Below are positions 19,205 to 29,011 of a stretch of DNA of 64,000 bases, in pieces. Source of the stretch: Prostheceraeus crozeri. Its lineage: Eukaryota > Platyhelminthes > Polycladida > Euryleptidae. The notes below the pieces were generated by a model, which was not told where the DNA came from, did not search any database, and worked only from the letters and a program-made list of their open reading frames with translations. Where the stretch lies: contig CAJQUW010013656.1 in the NCBI GenBank assembly GCA_907163375.1, positions 117,264 through 181,263 on the forward strand, given 5' to 3'. The position numbers and the translations under genes are program-made. Every line of letters begins with the position of its first letter. Position 1 is the stretch's first letter.

Positions 19205-19640
19205 TGACCGTGAGTCATTAATGCAATTCGGCTCATGCCAACCGAATACCATGACGAAGCAATGTGCCTACCATCAGGACGGGTGAAGAAGGTCGATCAT
19301 TTCAAGAACCTGGGATCTGTCATGGACAAAGACAAGTAACATCGACAAAGAAGTCAAGGAGGATCCAAACGTCTAGAGGAAGCTAGAGAAGACTAGTAGG
19401 GAGGGGTACTGCATAACAAGATGCCGAGAAAGCTGACAGCCAAAGTCTAGACAACCATGGTCAGACTGTTGATGTTGTATGGAAGCGAGTGATGGGTAAT
19501 CAACGAAAAGAATCACCAAAAGATGGCAGCAACAGAGATGCGAAGAATCTTCCGGGAATCAAAAGGAAACAGGATAAGAAATGAATACATTCCCGGAACA
19601 CTAGGAGATTCATCCGATCGATGAGATCATGCAGTGGCAT
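19205..19640 (+). pseudogene. RTE-type LINE fragment (RT thumb and C-terminus)
   Basis: The plus strand shows VKKVDHFKNLGSVMDKDK, then KLTAKV and VRLLMLYGSE, EMRRIF and RNEYIPGTLG. These are the thumb and C-terminal blocks of RTE/BovB-like polymerases (consensus FKYLGS-ID-DG ... LYGSE-W ... RNE-IR). They lie in several frames with stops. The catalytic palm and endonuclease are not present. Confidence 0.75.
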
Positions 19641-19729
19641 AGACTGGGGTGGCACGGGTGCGAGCACCAGACACAGCTAGCATTGGGAATGTCTGTACGA
19701 GGGCCACGATGCAGAGAGAGGGACCAAGG

Positions 19730-21640
19730 GAAACCCCCTCCTTCCGATCGCCGTCCTGAAAGTCTCCACTTTCTTCGTGAGCTTCGCTCTTCTACCTGTA
19801 CCTGCTCATAACCTTTCGCTCTCTTTTTAGAATTTGCTTATTTCATAATCTCTTGGTACACCCACTCCTTTCCATCCGCCTGGAAATTTTCCACTATCTA
19901 CACGTTGCACAGATCTGTCAAACCCACAGAACCGCACAGTTTTCGTTTCGTCCCATCTGCCTTACATCTTGTTTCACGAAACTATTTGAGCGTCTCGTGC
20001 TAGCTCGTTTTTCTTTTCTCTTCGAATCTAAGGATCTTCTGACCACTCTTCAAGCCGGTTTCTTCTCAGACCACTCTGCCACTGACGAGATGGTTCTTCT
20101 TACTCAGTCAATTACCGATGATTTTCACAACTCCAAGCCCTGTGCATGGACTGTGTTGGTTACCGTTGATTTCTCTAGTGCCTTCCACTCGGTCTGGCAT
20201 TCAGTTCTCTATCACAAGCCTCTGGCCTGATTCCTTGCATTGTTCGAAGAACACAGTCTTTCTTATCGGACAGTCGGGTGCAGGTGGCCTTTCGAAACAC
20301 CAGTAACTATTTCCGAGTTCGATGTTGAGTCCCGCAAGTGTCTGCGCTCGGCCCAGTCCTCTTCAACATCTTCATCAACGGCATTTCTTTCGTGCTCCCT
20401 CTCTCAGTCAACTTTTCACTTTATGCGGACGATCTTACCATTTGGACGTCTTCTCCTTACGCTCATCTCGCTACTCCCACTGTCCAAGAAGATCTGTCAG
20501 AGCTCGAGGCTTGGTCTCTAAAGTGTCAGCTTCCTCTAAACTCCGTAAAATGCGAAATCTCCCCCTTCAGCACCGCCACCCAAGAAGCTTACGTTCAGCC
20601 CTCCCTGAATCTTGTGAGCCTGACTCCCCCAAGTTTCTCAGAGTAACTTAAGACCGAACACTTTCCTTCTTCCGCCATAGCTCTGCCCTGAGATCCACTC
20701 TCTTCCCACGTGTAAGATCCATCTTGTCTGTTTCATCTGCTTCCTGGGGCCTTCCCAGGAAAACTCTTCTTCTCCCCGTCCTCCTTACGCTTCCCCTTCA
20801 TTTCTTGAACTCGTAGAAGTCACCCATCGCTCCGAGTGCCGTGCGATCATTGGCTGCAGTCTGACCACTCCTGTTCCTCTTCTTCTGGTGGAAGCTGGAC
20901 ATCATCTCCTCTCCGTGACCCTCATCGCCCAGTCGCTCTCTTCTTTTGAGCGAGCTCTTCGCCTACCGTCCTCATTTCCCTTCTCCTACCCAGCGACCCT
21001 TCTGCTCTTCTCATCCACTCCTCCACCTGCTTCTTCACCTCCTTCACCCCGTGGTCTCCTCCTCCATTCTCCGTATCCCTGCAACCGTTCCGACTTGCCG
21101 CCTTGGTCTGAGACCACCTTTCTTTCCTCTCCGCTGCTGACCTAACCATCTGGAGACACCCGAACAATGTAGATGTGCTTGCGCTATAAGTGGCACTTTT
21201 CTCCCCTCTGCAGCTCCTCTGTGTCTATTCCTCTGGTCTTTCATCGTCATTCGTATTCAATTCCTGGAGGACTTCAGATCATTCGCCTTTCATTTCTTCG
21301 CAAGCTCTTTAAGTATCCCTCCCTTGAGCTGTCCGTTGTGAGCTCTCACGTCTTCGTTGCAACGGCCACAGTCTCCTTCTTAATTCTTATCTTCAAAGAA
21401 TCGGCAGGTCCACTTCTCGTGACTGCCAAGTTTGTGTTAGCTACAATGTTCCCCCACTTACTGTGCTCCTCTCTCTCCCTTTCTTCTACCCGAGCGGCTA
21501 TCTTTGGGTCCTCAGGTACTTGCTTTGATCTGTGGCATCGCCCGTGGGAGGTTGCCCGCCTTCTCGCTGCCTCAGTCTCCGTGGCGTCGGGTAATCCACC
21601 ACCACCAACAACAACAAAGAAAACATGGAACCCCAAGTGC
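19730..21640 (+). pseudogene. LINE (I/Nimb-like) reverse transcriptase fossil with 3' end
   Basis: The RT begins near 19,940 (FRPICLTSCFTKLFERLVLA), passes VTVDFSSAFHSVWHSVLYHK (first Asp, ~20,165) and ALGPVLFNIFINGISFV, then NFSLYADDLTIWTSSPY (the YADD box, ~20,425), the thumb (LEAWSLKCQLPLNSVKCEIS) and a C-terminal Cys-containing region. It closes with LWHRPWEVARLL (~21,535) and a CAA-rich 3' tail at 21,599-21,620. That closing motif and tail are typical of a LINE family common in invertebrates. Several frameshifts and stops. The sequence is pyrimidine-rich on this strand, unlike its surroundings. Confidence 0.85.
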
Positions 21641-21649
21641 TGGACAACT

Positions 21650-23055
21650 TTTAGATCATTGGAGCATCAACTGCGGATGCAATGGACCGCTCAAGATGGA
21701 AGAGGAAAATTAGGCCGCCCCTTCCACTGGGACAAGGCCTTTCATGGCGAGCAAGGTGAGCCTTACTAGGAAATACATAATTATTGCCTTGCAATGTACG
21801 TGTATGTATGCTCGCTGATTTTGAAATGCATCAATTTAATATTGATTTTGTGATTTTGAATTGTGTCTCTTTCCCTCATTCATGTACATTGTCGATCCAT
21901 CATGACTGTCATCTGCTACTCGATATTCTAATTTTCAGACATTGATCATCGATCCTCAGTCATCTTCATTCGTGATGTTATTCTAATTTCATCACTACCA
22001 TTTTATGTATCAACAAAACATTGCAAGCATCTGACAAGCTAAAGTCTGATGACTGGAGTTCGTCTCCTGAAATGATTCGCATGGCCTGTCCCTTTGCATG
22101 GTGCTGAAACCTGGACTATGACCACTACCGCATGACAGAAATTAAGAGCATTTAAAATGTGAAGCAGTCGGAAAACTCTGAGAATTAGTTGTAGGAAGGG
22201 CTAAAGGCCGGCAGAAGATTGCCATGAAGCGAAATGGGAGTATTGTGGGCACATAGTAAAAGTAAGTGAGTGGGCTTGCCTTGATCGGTGTTATCGAAGA
22301 AGTTGATCGTTATTTTCGAGAGAAGAGCAAGAGACAAGAGCAAGAGAAGACAAGGAGGGATAGTGCCGTGATGGAATGTGAGTACGCAAGAGGAGGTGAG
22401 TACCGCGGATGGCAAGAAACACAGATTGTATACATGTGGACATGAGAAATGAGAGGCAAGCGCACATATGACGCACAGATGAAGATGTCTGACCAGGGGA
22501 CTATTTCACATGCAGTCAACATAGTGGACCTTTCTTCAAAATAGTCCAGAAAATGCTTCGATGTCTTTTAAAGACAATTTTTGTACCTTATTTGAGCCCC
22601 ATGCCTTCTGAATGCAAGTGTAAATTCCAATTTGAAGAATGGATTTAAGCAACTTAAGGGAAATCAACAAATAATACGAATTTGCACCTTTGAATTTGAA
22701 AATAAGATATCAGACGTCTAACATGCTCGTATACATGCAGCTGATAACAATAGTAGTAATAATGCCGATTTTGCATGCACTCGGACAGAGTAATAAAAAT
22801 CATAAGGACATACAATAGTTGTGATTTCTATACGCAACAAATAATCGCTGATCCCACAATGCCGTAATCAAAGCTTAATAAGAATCTTAATACGAATATC
22901 ATCTGATCCTAGATGGAGTACTCTAAAAAAAATGGTAGATGATTTAAATCTGTGAAAATGGTAGATGATTTAAAACGAACAATTCACTATTAACTATAAA
23001 ATATCAATCGATTTTTAAGTATGCACTTAACGAAAGCGATGAATAAATAACTGAC
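21650..23055. other. No supported gene
   Basis: Mixed AT-rich DNA. Frames on both strands at 22,180-22,520 are short and lack motifs. Two short copies of GGTAGATGATTTAAA lie at about 22,934 and 22,959. Confidence 0.4.
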
Positions 23056-23269
23056 TTTAGGAAGTGGCGTCGGTTCCAGCACAGTATCCAACGGATCCTC
23101 AGTGGTTGCCTTAGAAGGAGAGGAACGAAGACCGTATGCCGTAACCGCCTCGCGCAATTCTCCGGAGGTCGGTCGAAGACTAAAAGCTGGGCTTATACCA
23201 CGATCTACGTTATCCGGCGGTGTAGGAATTGAGTTCTGAAGGCTATCAGCTAGATCTTGAAGTCTCTGC
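23056..23269 (-). CDS. Candidate host exon
   Basis: A minus-strand 214-nt open stretch preceded by a textbook acceptor (pyrimidine tract CTTTTCTTCCTGCAG ending at 23,270) and followed by a possible donor (GTCAGT at 23,050-23,055). It encodes QRLQDLADSLQNSIPTPPDN and a Ser/Pro/Thr-rich stretch (AVTAYGLRSSPSKATTEDPL). No domain is recognised. Composition is balanced, unlike the AT-rich flanks. It may belong to a host gene whose other exons lie outside the window or went unrecognised. Confidence 0.4.
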
Positions 23270-23589
23270 CTGCAGGAAGAAAAGCAATATGGATGTAAAC
23301 CAGGGATGTGGAGTCGAAGTCCTATCAAATGAGATGACTCCGGATTTCGGCCTATAACTAGCCCGAAATATAATACAAACAAATCATTTTTTCTCGTGCA
23401 CTGTCTTGATGTCAACTTTCTCCTTCAAACAAAAGTACAGAGACAGCAGTGCATGAAAGCTTGTAATTGTTACGGGAATGAGCCTTGATAGTGAAAAAAG
23501 GATTGTCCTTTCACTCGGTGATTTATTAGAGAAGACATCACAAGACAAGCTTTCTTAGCTTCGATTAAACCTACGCACCAAAGGTCACA

Positions 23590-23775
23590 TCAGAGACAGA
23601 GCTCCTCTCTACGATACCTACGACACAAGTTTCCATGGAGCGCCTGTTCTCGGGCGTAAAGCTTCTAATAAGTGACCTACGATCTCGATTTAAGGCTGAT
23701 GTTGTCGACGCCATCATGTTCTCAAGAACGAATAATGGAATGCTGGTGACTTATGAATACAAGATTTTCTTAGTT
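23590..23775 (+). pseudogene. hAT transposase C-terminal dimerisation domain
   Basis: An open plus-strand stretch reads TIPTTQVSMERLFSGVKLLI, then SDLRSRFKADVVDAIMFSR. This is the hATC box (consensus P-TS--SER-FS-AG---S--R--L-----D-LLF---N). The upstream catalytic domain and the TIRs are not seen. An isolated scrap. Confidence 0.85.
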
Positions 23776-23779
23776 GTTT

Positions 23780-24495
23780 TTCAAACGTAGTCAAATGTCA
23801 GGCATTAATTCAAAATTGTGTATAGTTGATAAACTTGAAAATGATTGATAATTGATACAGCAATTAGGTTCAGGTAAGCCTATAATTATCTATGATGTAG
23901 GTTACCAGGCTTATATACTTGCCACCCGGAGTCGGAGTCCCATCAAAATGATAGAACTCCGAATCCCTGATGCAAGCGTGAATGCATCCCGACTCGACAA
24001 TTGGTATGACAGATCAACCGTTGCTTCAACGCTGCGCTTTCAATCGACTTAGATTACATCACAGATCAGGCAATACATTAATGCCTCTAAAAAAAAGAAA
24101 ACATAATGAATTTCATTTCATTAGTGAACAGTGTTGCGACAATAACTGAAATTAAAGTTACCACACTACCTGAGTGATTGAGTTGATATTCTCAATTACT
24201 TGTTCGGCGGATTACAGGGATATGATCACTGTATATTGGAGAAAGTGGTCGAGGCTGAGTGATCATGAAACAGTTTGGACACTACTTTGGACATTTTGGC
24301 TATTGCAAATTATTTTGAGAATTTCAATAACCTGATTTCTCAACATCTTCTACAATTGTTCGGCCAATAATAATTTCGTGCGGAGTCGAATTTTATGATA
24401 GTACAAAATCAAGAATTATGGGCAGTTGCTCCATGGTAGTTGTTCCTTCCAATCACTTAACTCATGTGTCCCTCAGTTCTCAATAATATAGTATG
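23780..24495. other. No supported gene
   Basis: AT-rich. The frame 23,852-24,052 shows no motif. Confidence 0.4.
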
Positions 24496-24497
24496 CT

Positions 24498-25135
24498 TCT
24501 GACATTTTCTTCCTAAATTCGCTCACGAGCTTCTTATTGTTTTTAATTCGCAAACTTTCACGTAACATCACTAAAACGACAATGCCTAAGTTGTGATTCT
24601 GGTCGTCTTGCATGTTATGGAGGGTCAAAGATCATTTTGTTTATGTAGATCCATGTACTTCCGAATTTGATGCACACCATCATCAGCGCAGCCATTCTTC
24701 GTAACCAGTAGCTTGGCTGAATTTGCTGTTAAAGATAATGAAAACGTCATTATCATGATATTGTTGCAGATAAACATCGGTTGCCATGACGTTTCCATTA
24801 TCTTTAACAGCAATTCGGCCAAGCTACCGGTTACGAAGAATGCCATTTTTGTGCCTGTTGTCGGAGAATTGTGTCCTAAAAGTGGAATCATGATAATAAA
24901 AATGACAAATCTCATTTTGAGTTCTAAAGTGAATGTCGGATCATTACGTTATTGAGTGCATTAAATTCGGAAGTGCATGAATCTACATAACAAATGATCT
25001 TTGACCCTGCATAACTTGCAAGACGACTGGAATCCTAACTTAAGACTTGTCGTTTTAGTGATGTTGGATGGCAATCTGCGAATTATAAATAATAAGAAGC
25101 AAAGAAGAAAATACCAGTAATAAGAAGAAAATGTC
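24498..25135. repeat. Nested palindrome (hairpin within hairpin)
   Basis: Outer arms at about 24,498-24,676 and 24,955-25,135 are inverse copies (both carry AACATCACTAAAACGACAA or its inverse and GTCAAAGATCATTTTG-like words). Inside, a second inverted pair (24,692-24,750 and 24,786-24,843) carries TAGCTTGGCTGAATT / AATTCGGCCAAGCTA and TCTTTAACAGCAA. It has no coding frame and no target duplication that I can see. It could be a foldback element or a non-autonomous DNA transposon. Confidence 0.8.
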
Positions 25136-25170
25136 GGTAGCTCTCGCACTAATATATTTCACAAGAAAAT

Positions 25171-25521
25171 CTCCTTTCGGATAATGTATAGTAGTATACT
25201 TTGTATAGTATTTTATTATATAGTATTTGTATGTATAATAGTATATATAGTAGGATACTACGTGGTTGGTTCAATAAGTAGTGAGACTAAGAATGAAAAC
25301 GATCTTTTAAACAAATTTTTTATTACAGCTGTAAGCAGTAAGTAGGTCCAGAAACGAGTAGAATTTATTTCTCAATGTAACTTCCTTCGTTGTGAAGACA
25401 CTTTCTCCAGCGAATCAGTAATTCATCAAATGCTCCTTTCGGATAATGTATAGTAGAATACTTTGTATAGTATCTTATTATATAGTATTTGTATGTATAA
25501 TAGTATATATAGTGGGATACT
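25171..25521. repeat. Tandem repeat (262-bp period) containing a mariner tail
   Basis: 25,171-25,259 repeats as 25,433-25,521 (89 bp, AT-rich with GTATAGTATT and TATAATAGTATATATAG words). The 173 bp between carry a mariner-like 3' end. The copies differ at about three positions. Confidence 0.85.
25262..25436 (-). pseudogene. Mariner transposase C-terminal remnant with one end
   Basis: The minus strand reads GAFDELLIRWRKCLHNEGSY then IEK-stop, the ending of mariner transposases (consensus RW-KCI---G-YFE). A TIR-like GTTGGTTCAATAAGTAGTG lies at about 25,265. Everything upstream of the last ~25 codons is missing. Confidence 0.7.
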
Positions 25522-25939
25522 TTATAGAAGTCGTGCGTCCAGGCAAGATCTCTGAAACAAAACGAAATGTATTGTCGGTCATTATCATGCAGGATTGCTT
25601 TCAGAACCCGACATGTATAACCAATTACCGATATCTTCTATAAATTTGTTGTACTGCGGAATAGCAGTTACTGCCTTTCCATCAAGAAGAATTCGGATGT
25701 GAACGCCTTCTGTAGCATTAACTCTTCTGGGGAATTTCTAGACAGGATGTCGGCTTTGAATTGCCACTCTTTACAAGTTTATGTTTCTCCACAGTGTACC
25801 TTAATGCGAACCTTAATTTAAGCCAGGTGGAGGACTCCTTATGTGGGTTAATCTTTTGCAGTTCCAAGAGCTTCATCTACATTGGCTATTATACTATTAA
25901 CTTTCTTCTCGAATAAGAAATAAAGACTCACTGCTGGTC

Positions 25940-26440
25940 AAAACACAATTCCTCACTGCTATTGACTTCATCCTAGATGCCACTTTTGTTACCATCGCGG
26001 GGGCTCTTTCAACAAATTCGGGGCATTCCTATGGGTGGGAATTCCAATTCACTCTTGGCTGAACTATTCTTAGCATACAGGGATAAGATAGTGGGCTATA
26101 CACAACGAAGGTGTGCTTATAATAAATTTAATAATTACCATAAGGTTGATGAGTTCAGCTTCCCAGTGGTGCTACATAATTTCCCCGAACGTGATATGCC
26201 TATGAACACTGGCTTAAACATCTTTGCTCCCAACTCATCACGCTTGGTCGGATTTCACCTGATGCTTCCGCCTTCACATTAAGAGCTAAGGTCATTTTCA
26301 ATATCTTCAAGGAAGGGGCTCCAAGGTTAATCCGCTAGTTAATTCTTGCATAAAGTCCTTCTCGAGGAATAGGTTCCTCGCTTATGATTTTCTTTGCTTT
26401 TCGCCTCGCCAAATATCTTCCATCATAGGTGTAAGACTAA
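25940..26440 (+). pseudogene. Penelope-like reverse transcriptase fragment
   Basis: The plus strand carries LIDFILDATFVTI (before the frame change), then LFQQIRGIPMGGNSNSLLAE with LFLAY, the fingers/palm wording of Penelope-like RTs (IPMG-N-S---ADLFL). Further on come EFSFPVVLHNFPERDMPMN and a LRAKVIFNIFKEGA block. The YxDD box that should lie between them is not found, so an internal piece is missing. More scraps of this class are at 50.9-51.6 and 54.2-54.3 kb. Confidence 0.65.
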
Positions 26441-26853
26441 CAACTATTTTCCAGATTCTTATACTTCTTTTTATTCTCTAAAATCCAAGAAAAAAATTAT
26501 TTTCGGTTAGGTTTTAGCTATCTTTTTTCAGGCTTGGAGAGACCTTCCTTATAGTTCATTCGATATGATTGGCCTGGCGTGTGGTACAGGTTGGAGGTTA
26601 CGGACCGAAACTTTGATTCATATAGCCACATTGCTCCTCCCTAATGACTCCGTACATAGCGATCTTATTTTGGTTTCTTGATTTTCACAATTTGTAATTT
26701 TCAGTTAGCTTCTCGTCATGTCTATGACGAACTCTCATTTCAGCTCTTTGTAAAATTTGCTAAAATAAATGATATAAAATATGGTAAAATAAAAATTGAT
26801 TCTAAGTTTTAATTTATTTTCCTGCCATTAAGAATTGGATCGGCTAGCTTTCA
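26441..26853. other. No gene seen
   Basis: AT-rich spacer before the mariner-class element at 26,856. Confidence 0.5.
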
Positions 26854-26855
26854 TA

Positions 26856-28268
26856 CCGGGTGTTTCAAAAGTTTTAGTACAACAATTTTACTAATATTAT
26901 ATGAGTTTAATCGGTGTTGAATCAAGTCAAAAAGGTAGCCTAAACTATTCAGTCAATCTACATGACTGTGGAGGATGAGATGTTCGATAGCTATTCAGAC
27001 AGTTTGAAATTCTTGAATTGTTGAATAAGATGTCTATGATCGATTCAACACTAGAACACAGCAGCCGATGATTTTGAATTTTTGAATTTTGTTAATGAAA
27101 GTTGACGATGCAATTATCATCGTGAAATCATTCACAATGTATTCGCTTGAAGAGCAAGTCATGTGCTGTGCCTGGGCTCTCGCCTACGAAAATTCAGGCG
27201 AAAGTCAGCGAAAGTTCGAAGAGAAGTACGGACGAAATCCTCCATCAAGATCACAGATTAATTATTGGAAATTGAAACTGTTGGAAACCGGTTCGTTATC
27301 GAAAGACAGACCAAGATCAGGGCGTCCTGTAACGGCATCCGGTGAGGATTCACTTGAACTCGTGAAAATCCACATTGATACGCCAAATTACTCGTGACAA
27401 TGACATCTCTCCATCTAGTGTGTTTCGTTGCCTAAATAAATCTGGAATGAAGCCCTATAAGGCCAGCTGTTGCCAATTGCTCTTTGATGGGGATGAGGAC
27501 AGGCGCCTGCAATTCTGCGAAATAATGATTGACCGATTTCGCGGAGATCCTTCATGGTCAAGAAAAATTGTCTTCTCTGATGAGTGCAATTTCTATCTGT
27601 CGGGAAGCATCAACAAACACAATTCTCATTATTGGGCAGCTGAAAATCCTCATTGGAAATTCCAGAGTAAGACCCATGATACTCAGTACCTTACTGTATG
27701 GGCAGCAATACGATGGAATGGGCTAATTGGTTTGGATATTTCGGAAAAAAAATGACTGGGGACAGATACTGTGTGATTTTGACTGAACATGTTGTCCCTT
27801 ACTTCTCCCGAAACATAAGTTCACATTATCAGCAAGATGGCGCTTCTTCACATTACGCAGTGAAAGTGAGAGAAATTCTTGACACCAAGTTGAATGGTCG
27901 ATGGATTGGACGTCGAGGCCCGATCGAGTGGCCTGCCAGAAGTCTCGACCTAACTCCCTGTGACTTTTGGTGTTGGCCATATCTCAAAACTTTAGTGTTT
28001 GCCAACAATAGACGCTACGAAAATCTTCAGTCCCTAAGATCAGCAATTGAAGACATAATTAACGGAATTCCTTTGCGAATGTATCGAGACACCATGAGAG
28101 ATTTTGAGAAGAGAGTGCATCTGTGTCGTGAATCACGAGGAAATGTTTTCGAGTAATGCGCTAGTATGTTTGAATTTCTCTATAATGTTATTATAAAGTT
28201 GATTCAACACCGATTAAACTCAAAAAATATTAGTAAAGTTCTTTTACTAAAACTTTTGAAACACCCGG
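26856..28268 (+). mobile_element. DUF4817-type mariner-class element
   Basis: TIRs of about 70 bp (CCGGGTGTTTCAAAAGTTTT at 26,856, inverse ending at 28,268) with TA on both sides (26,854-26,855 and 28,269-28,270). Total 1413 bp with one transposase. It lies two bases from the TA that starts the pogo-like element at 28,275. Confidence 0.95.
27137..28156 (+). pseudogene. Mariner-class transposase (DUF4817/DDxD type), two frameshifts
   Basis: Starts MYSLEEQVMCCAWALAYE, the DUF4817 HTH region, with the hook RPRSGRPVT at ~27,320. The core has KIVFSDECNFYLSGSINKH (first Asp), HYQQDGASSHYAV (second) and WPARSLDLTPCDFWCW (third Asp), so the triad is DDD. It ends RESRGNVFE-stop at 28,156. The frame changes between 27,375 and 27,397 and again at an A-run near 27,747; otherwise the ~340-residue protein is complete. 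It is a different subfamily from the copy at 6183-7189, though the same broad type. Confidence 0.93.
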
Positions 28269-28568
28269 TATGTACCGTAAAATGGGGTACTTCGGACACC
28301 TTTTTGAGGGTTTTTTTAAATTGTTTTGTCATTTGTAATGATGCTATGATCCTATAATCCTACATGAACCGCAAATGGGGCGTTATTTACAATATGTAAT
28401 GACCCGGTAACCTCAAGCCTTGTAGAAATTTGTCTGGATAATTTTTACGAGGGGTACTTAAAAAAAGAAAAAATGGGGTAATTCGGACACCAACAAGTTT
28501 TGTATTTCAAACTTAACAGAAACGATCTAAATCAAATGCAAATGTTGCAAAATGAAGTTAGAATGAGT

Positions 28569-29005
28569 CTATGTGCACTGGGCACACTCGAAAAAGGGAT
28601 CAACGCTTCCACCGTTGCACTTGCCACAGAACCACTCAGCACAAGTAACACATTGGATCCAGTTCGGTCCACTGGACTTCATAAAGGCGACTGAACAGAG
28701 CTGTAGTTATCACTTTCGGTGAGAAATAGCTTCTGAAGTTATCACCCACAATCAGTTTTTCCCCAGGGAGGTGCTGAATGGCTGGAATAAACGGTTCATG
28801 GAACCAATCTTCAAAACTTTTCATTTCAAACCAGCCAGATTTTGTGTTCGAATAATATGCACCTTTCGGACCTCCAGTTGTCCAGCCATGGTATAGATGT
28901 TCTGACTTGTAGCACACAAAAGGTGGAAGAAGGTCCCCTGCAGCACTACCACTGACCATTATCGATATATTCACTTTGGAATGTTCCTTGACCTGCTCAA
29001 CACGT
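28569..29005 (-). pseudogene. pogo-like transposase, C-terminal part with PHD-like tail
   Basis: Continues the N-terminal part (48,803-49,354). NISIMVSGSAAGDLLPPFVC, YYSNTKSGWFEMKSFEDWF and EKLIVGDN (second catalytic Asp) are standard DDE_1 blocks. The stretch with the third catalytic Asp (normally LPPNSTH-QPLD) is missing: the frame passes from SPKVITTALFSRLYEV to a Cys-rich tail in another frame (WIQCVTCAEWFCGKCN ... FECAQCT-stop at 28,569), which matches the PHD-like tail of pogo/Jerky-type transposases. Inactive. Confidence 0.88.
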
Positions 29006-29011
29006 CTTGTT

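Noticed and set aside
20888-21250. Several long frames on both strands at 20.9-21.25 kb
   Set aside because: They result from the pyrimidine-rich composition of the LINE in this region, which suppresses stops; no independent motif.
25530-25760. Mariner or other transposase N-terminus (DGKAVTAIPQYNKFIEDIGN on the minus strand)
   Set aside because: Protein-like but no family motif could be matched with confidence.
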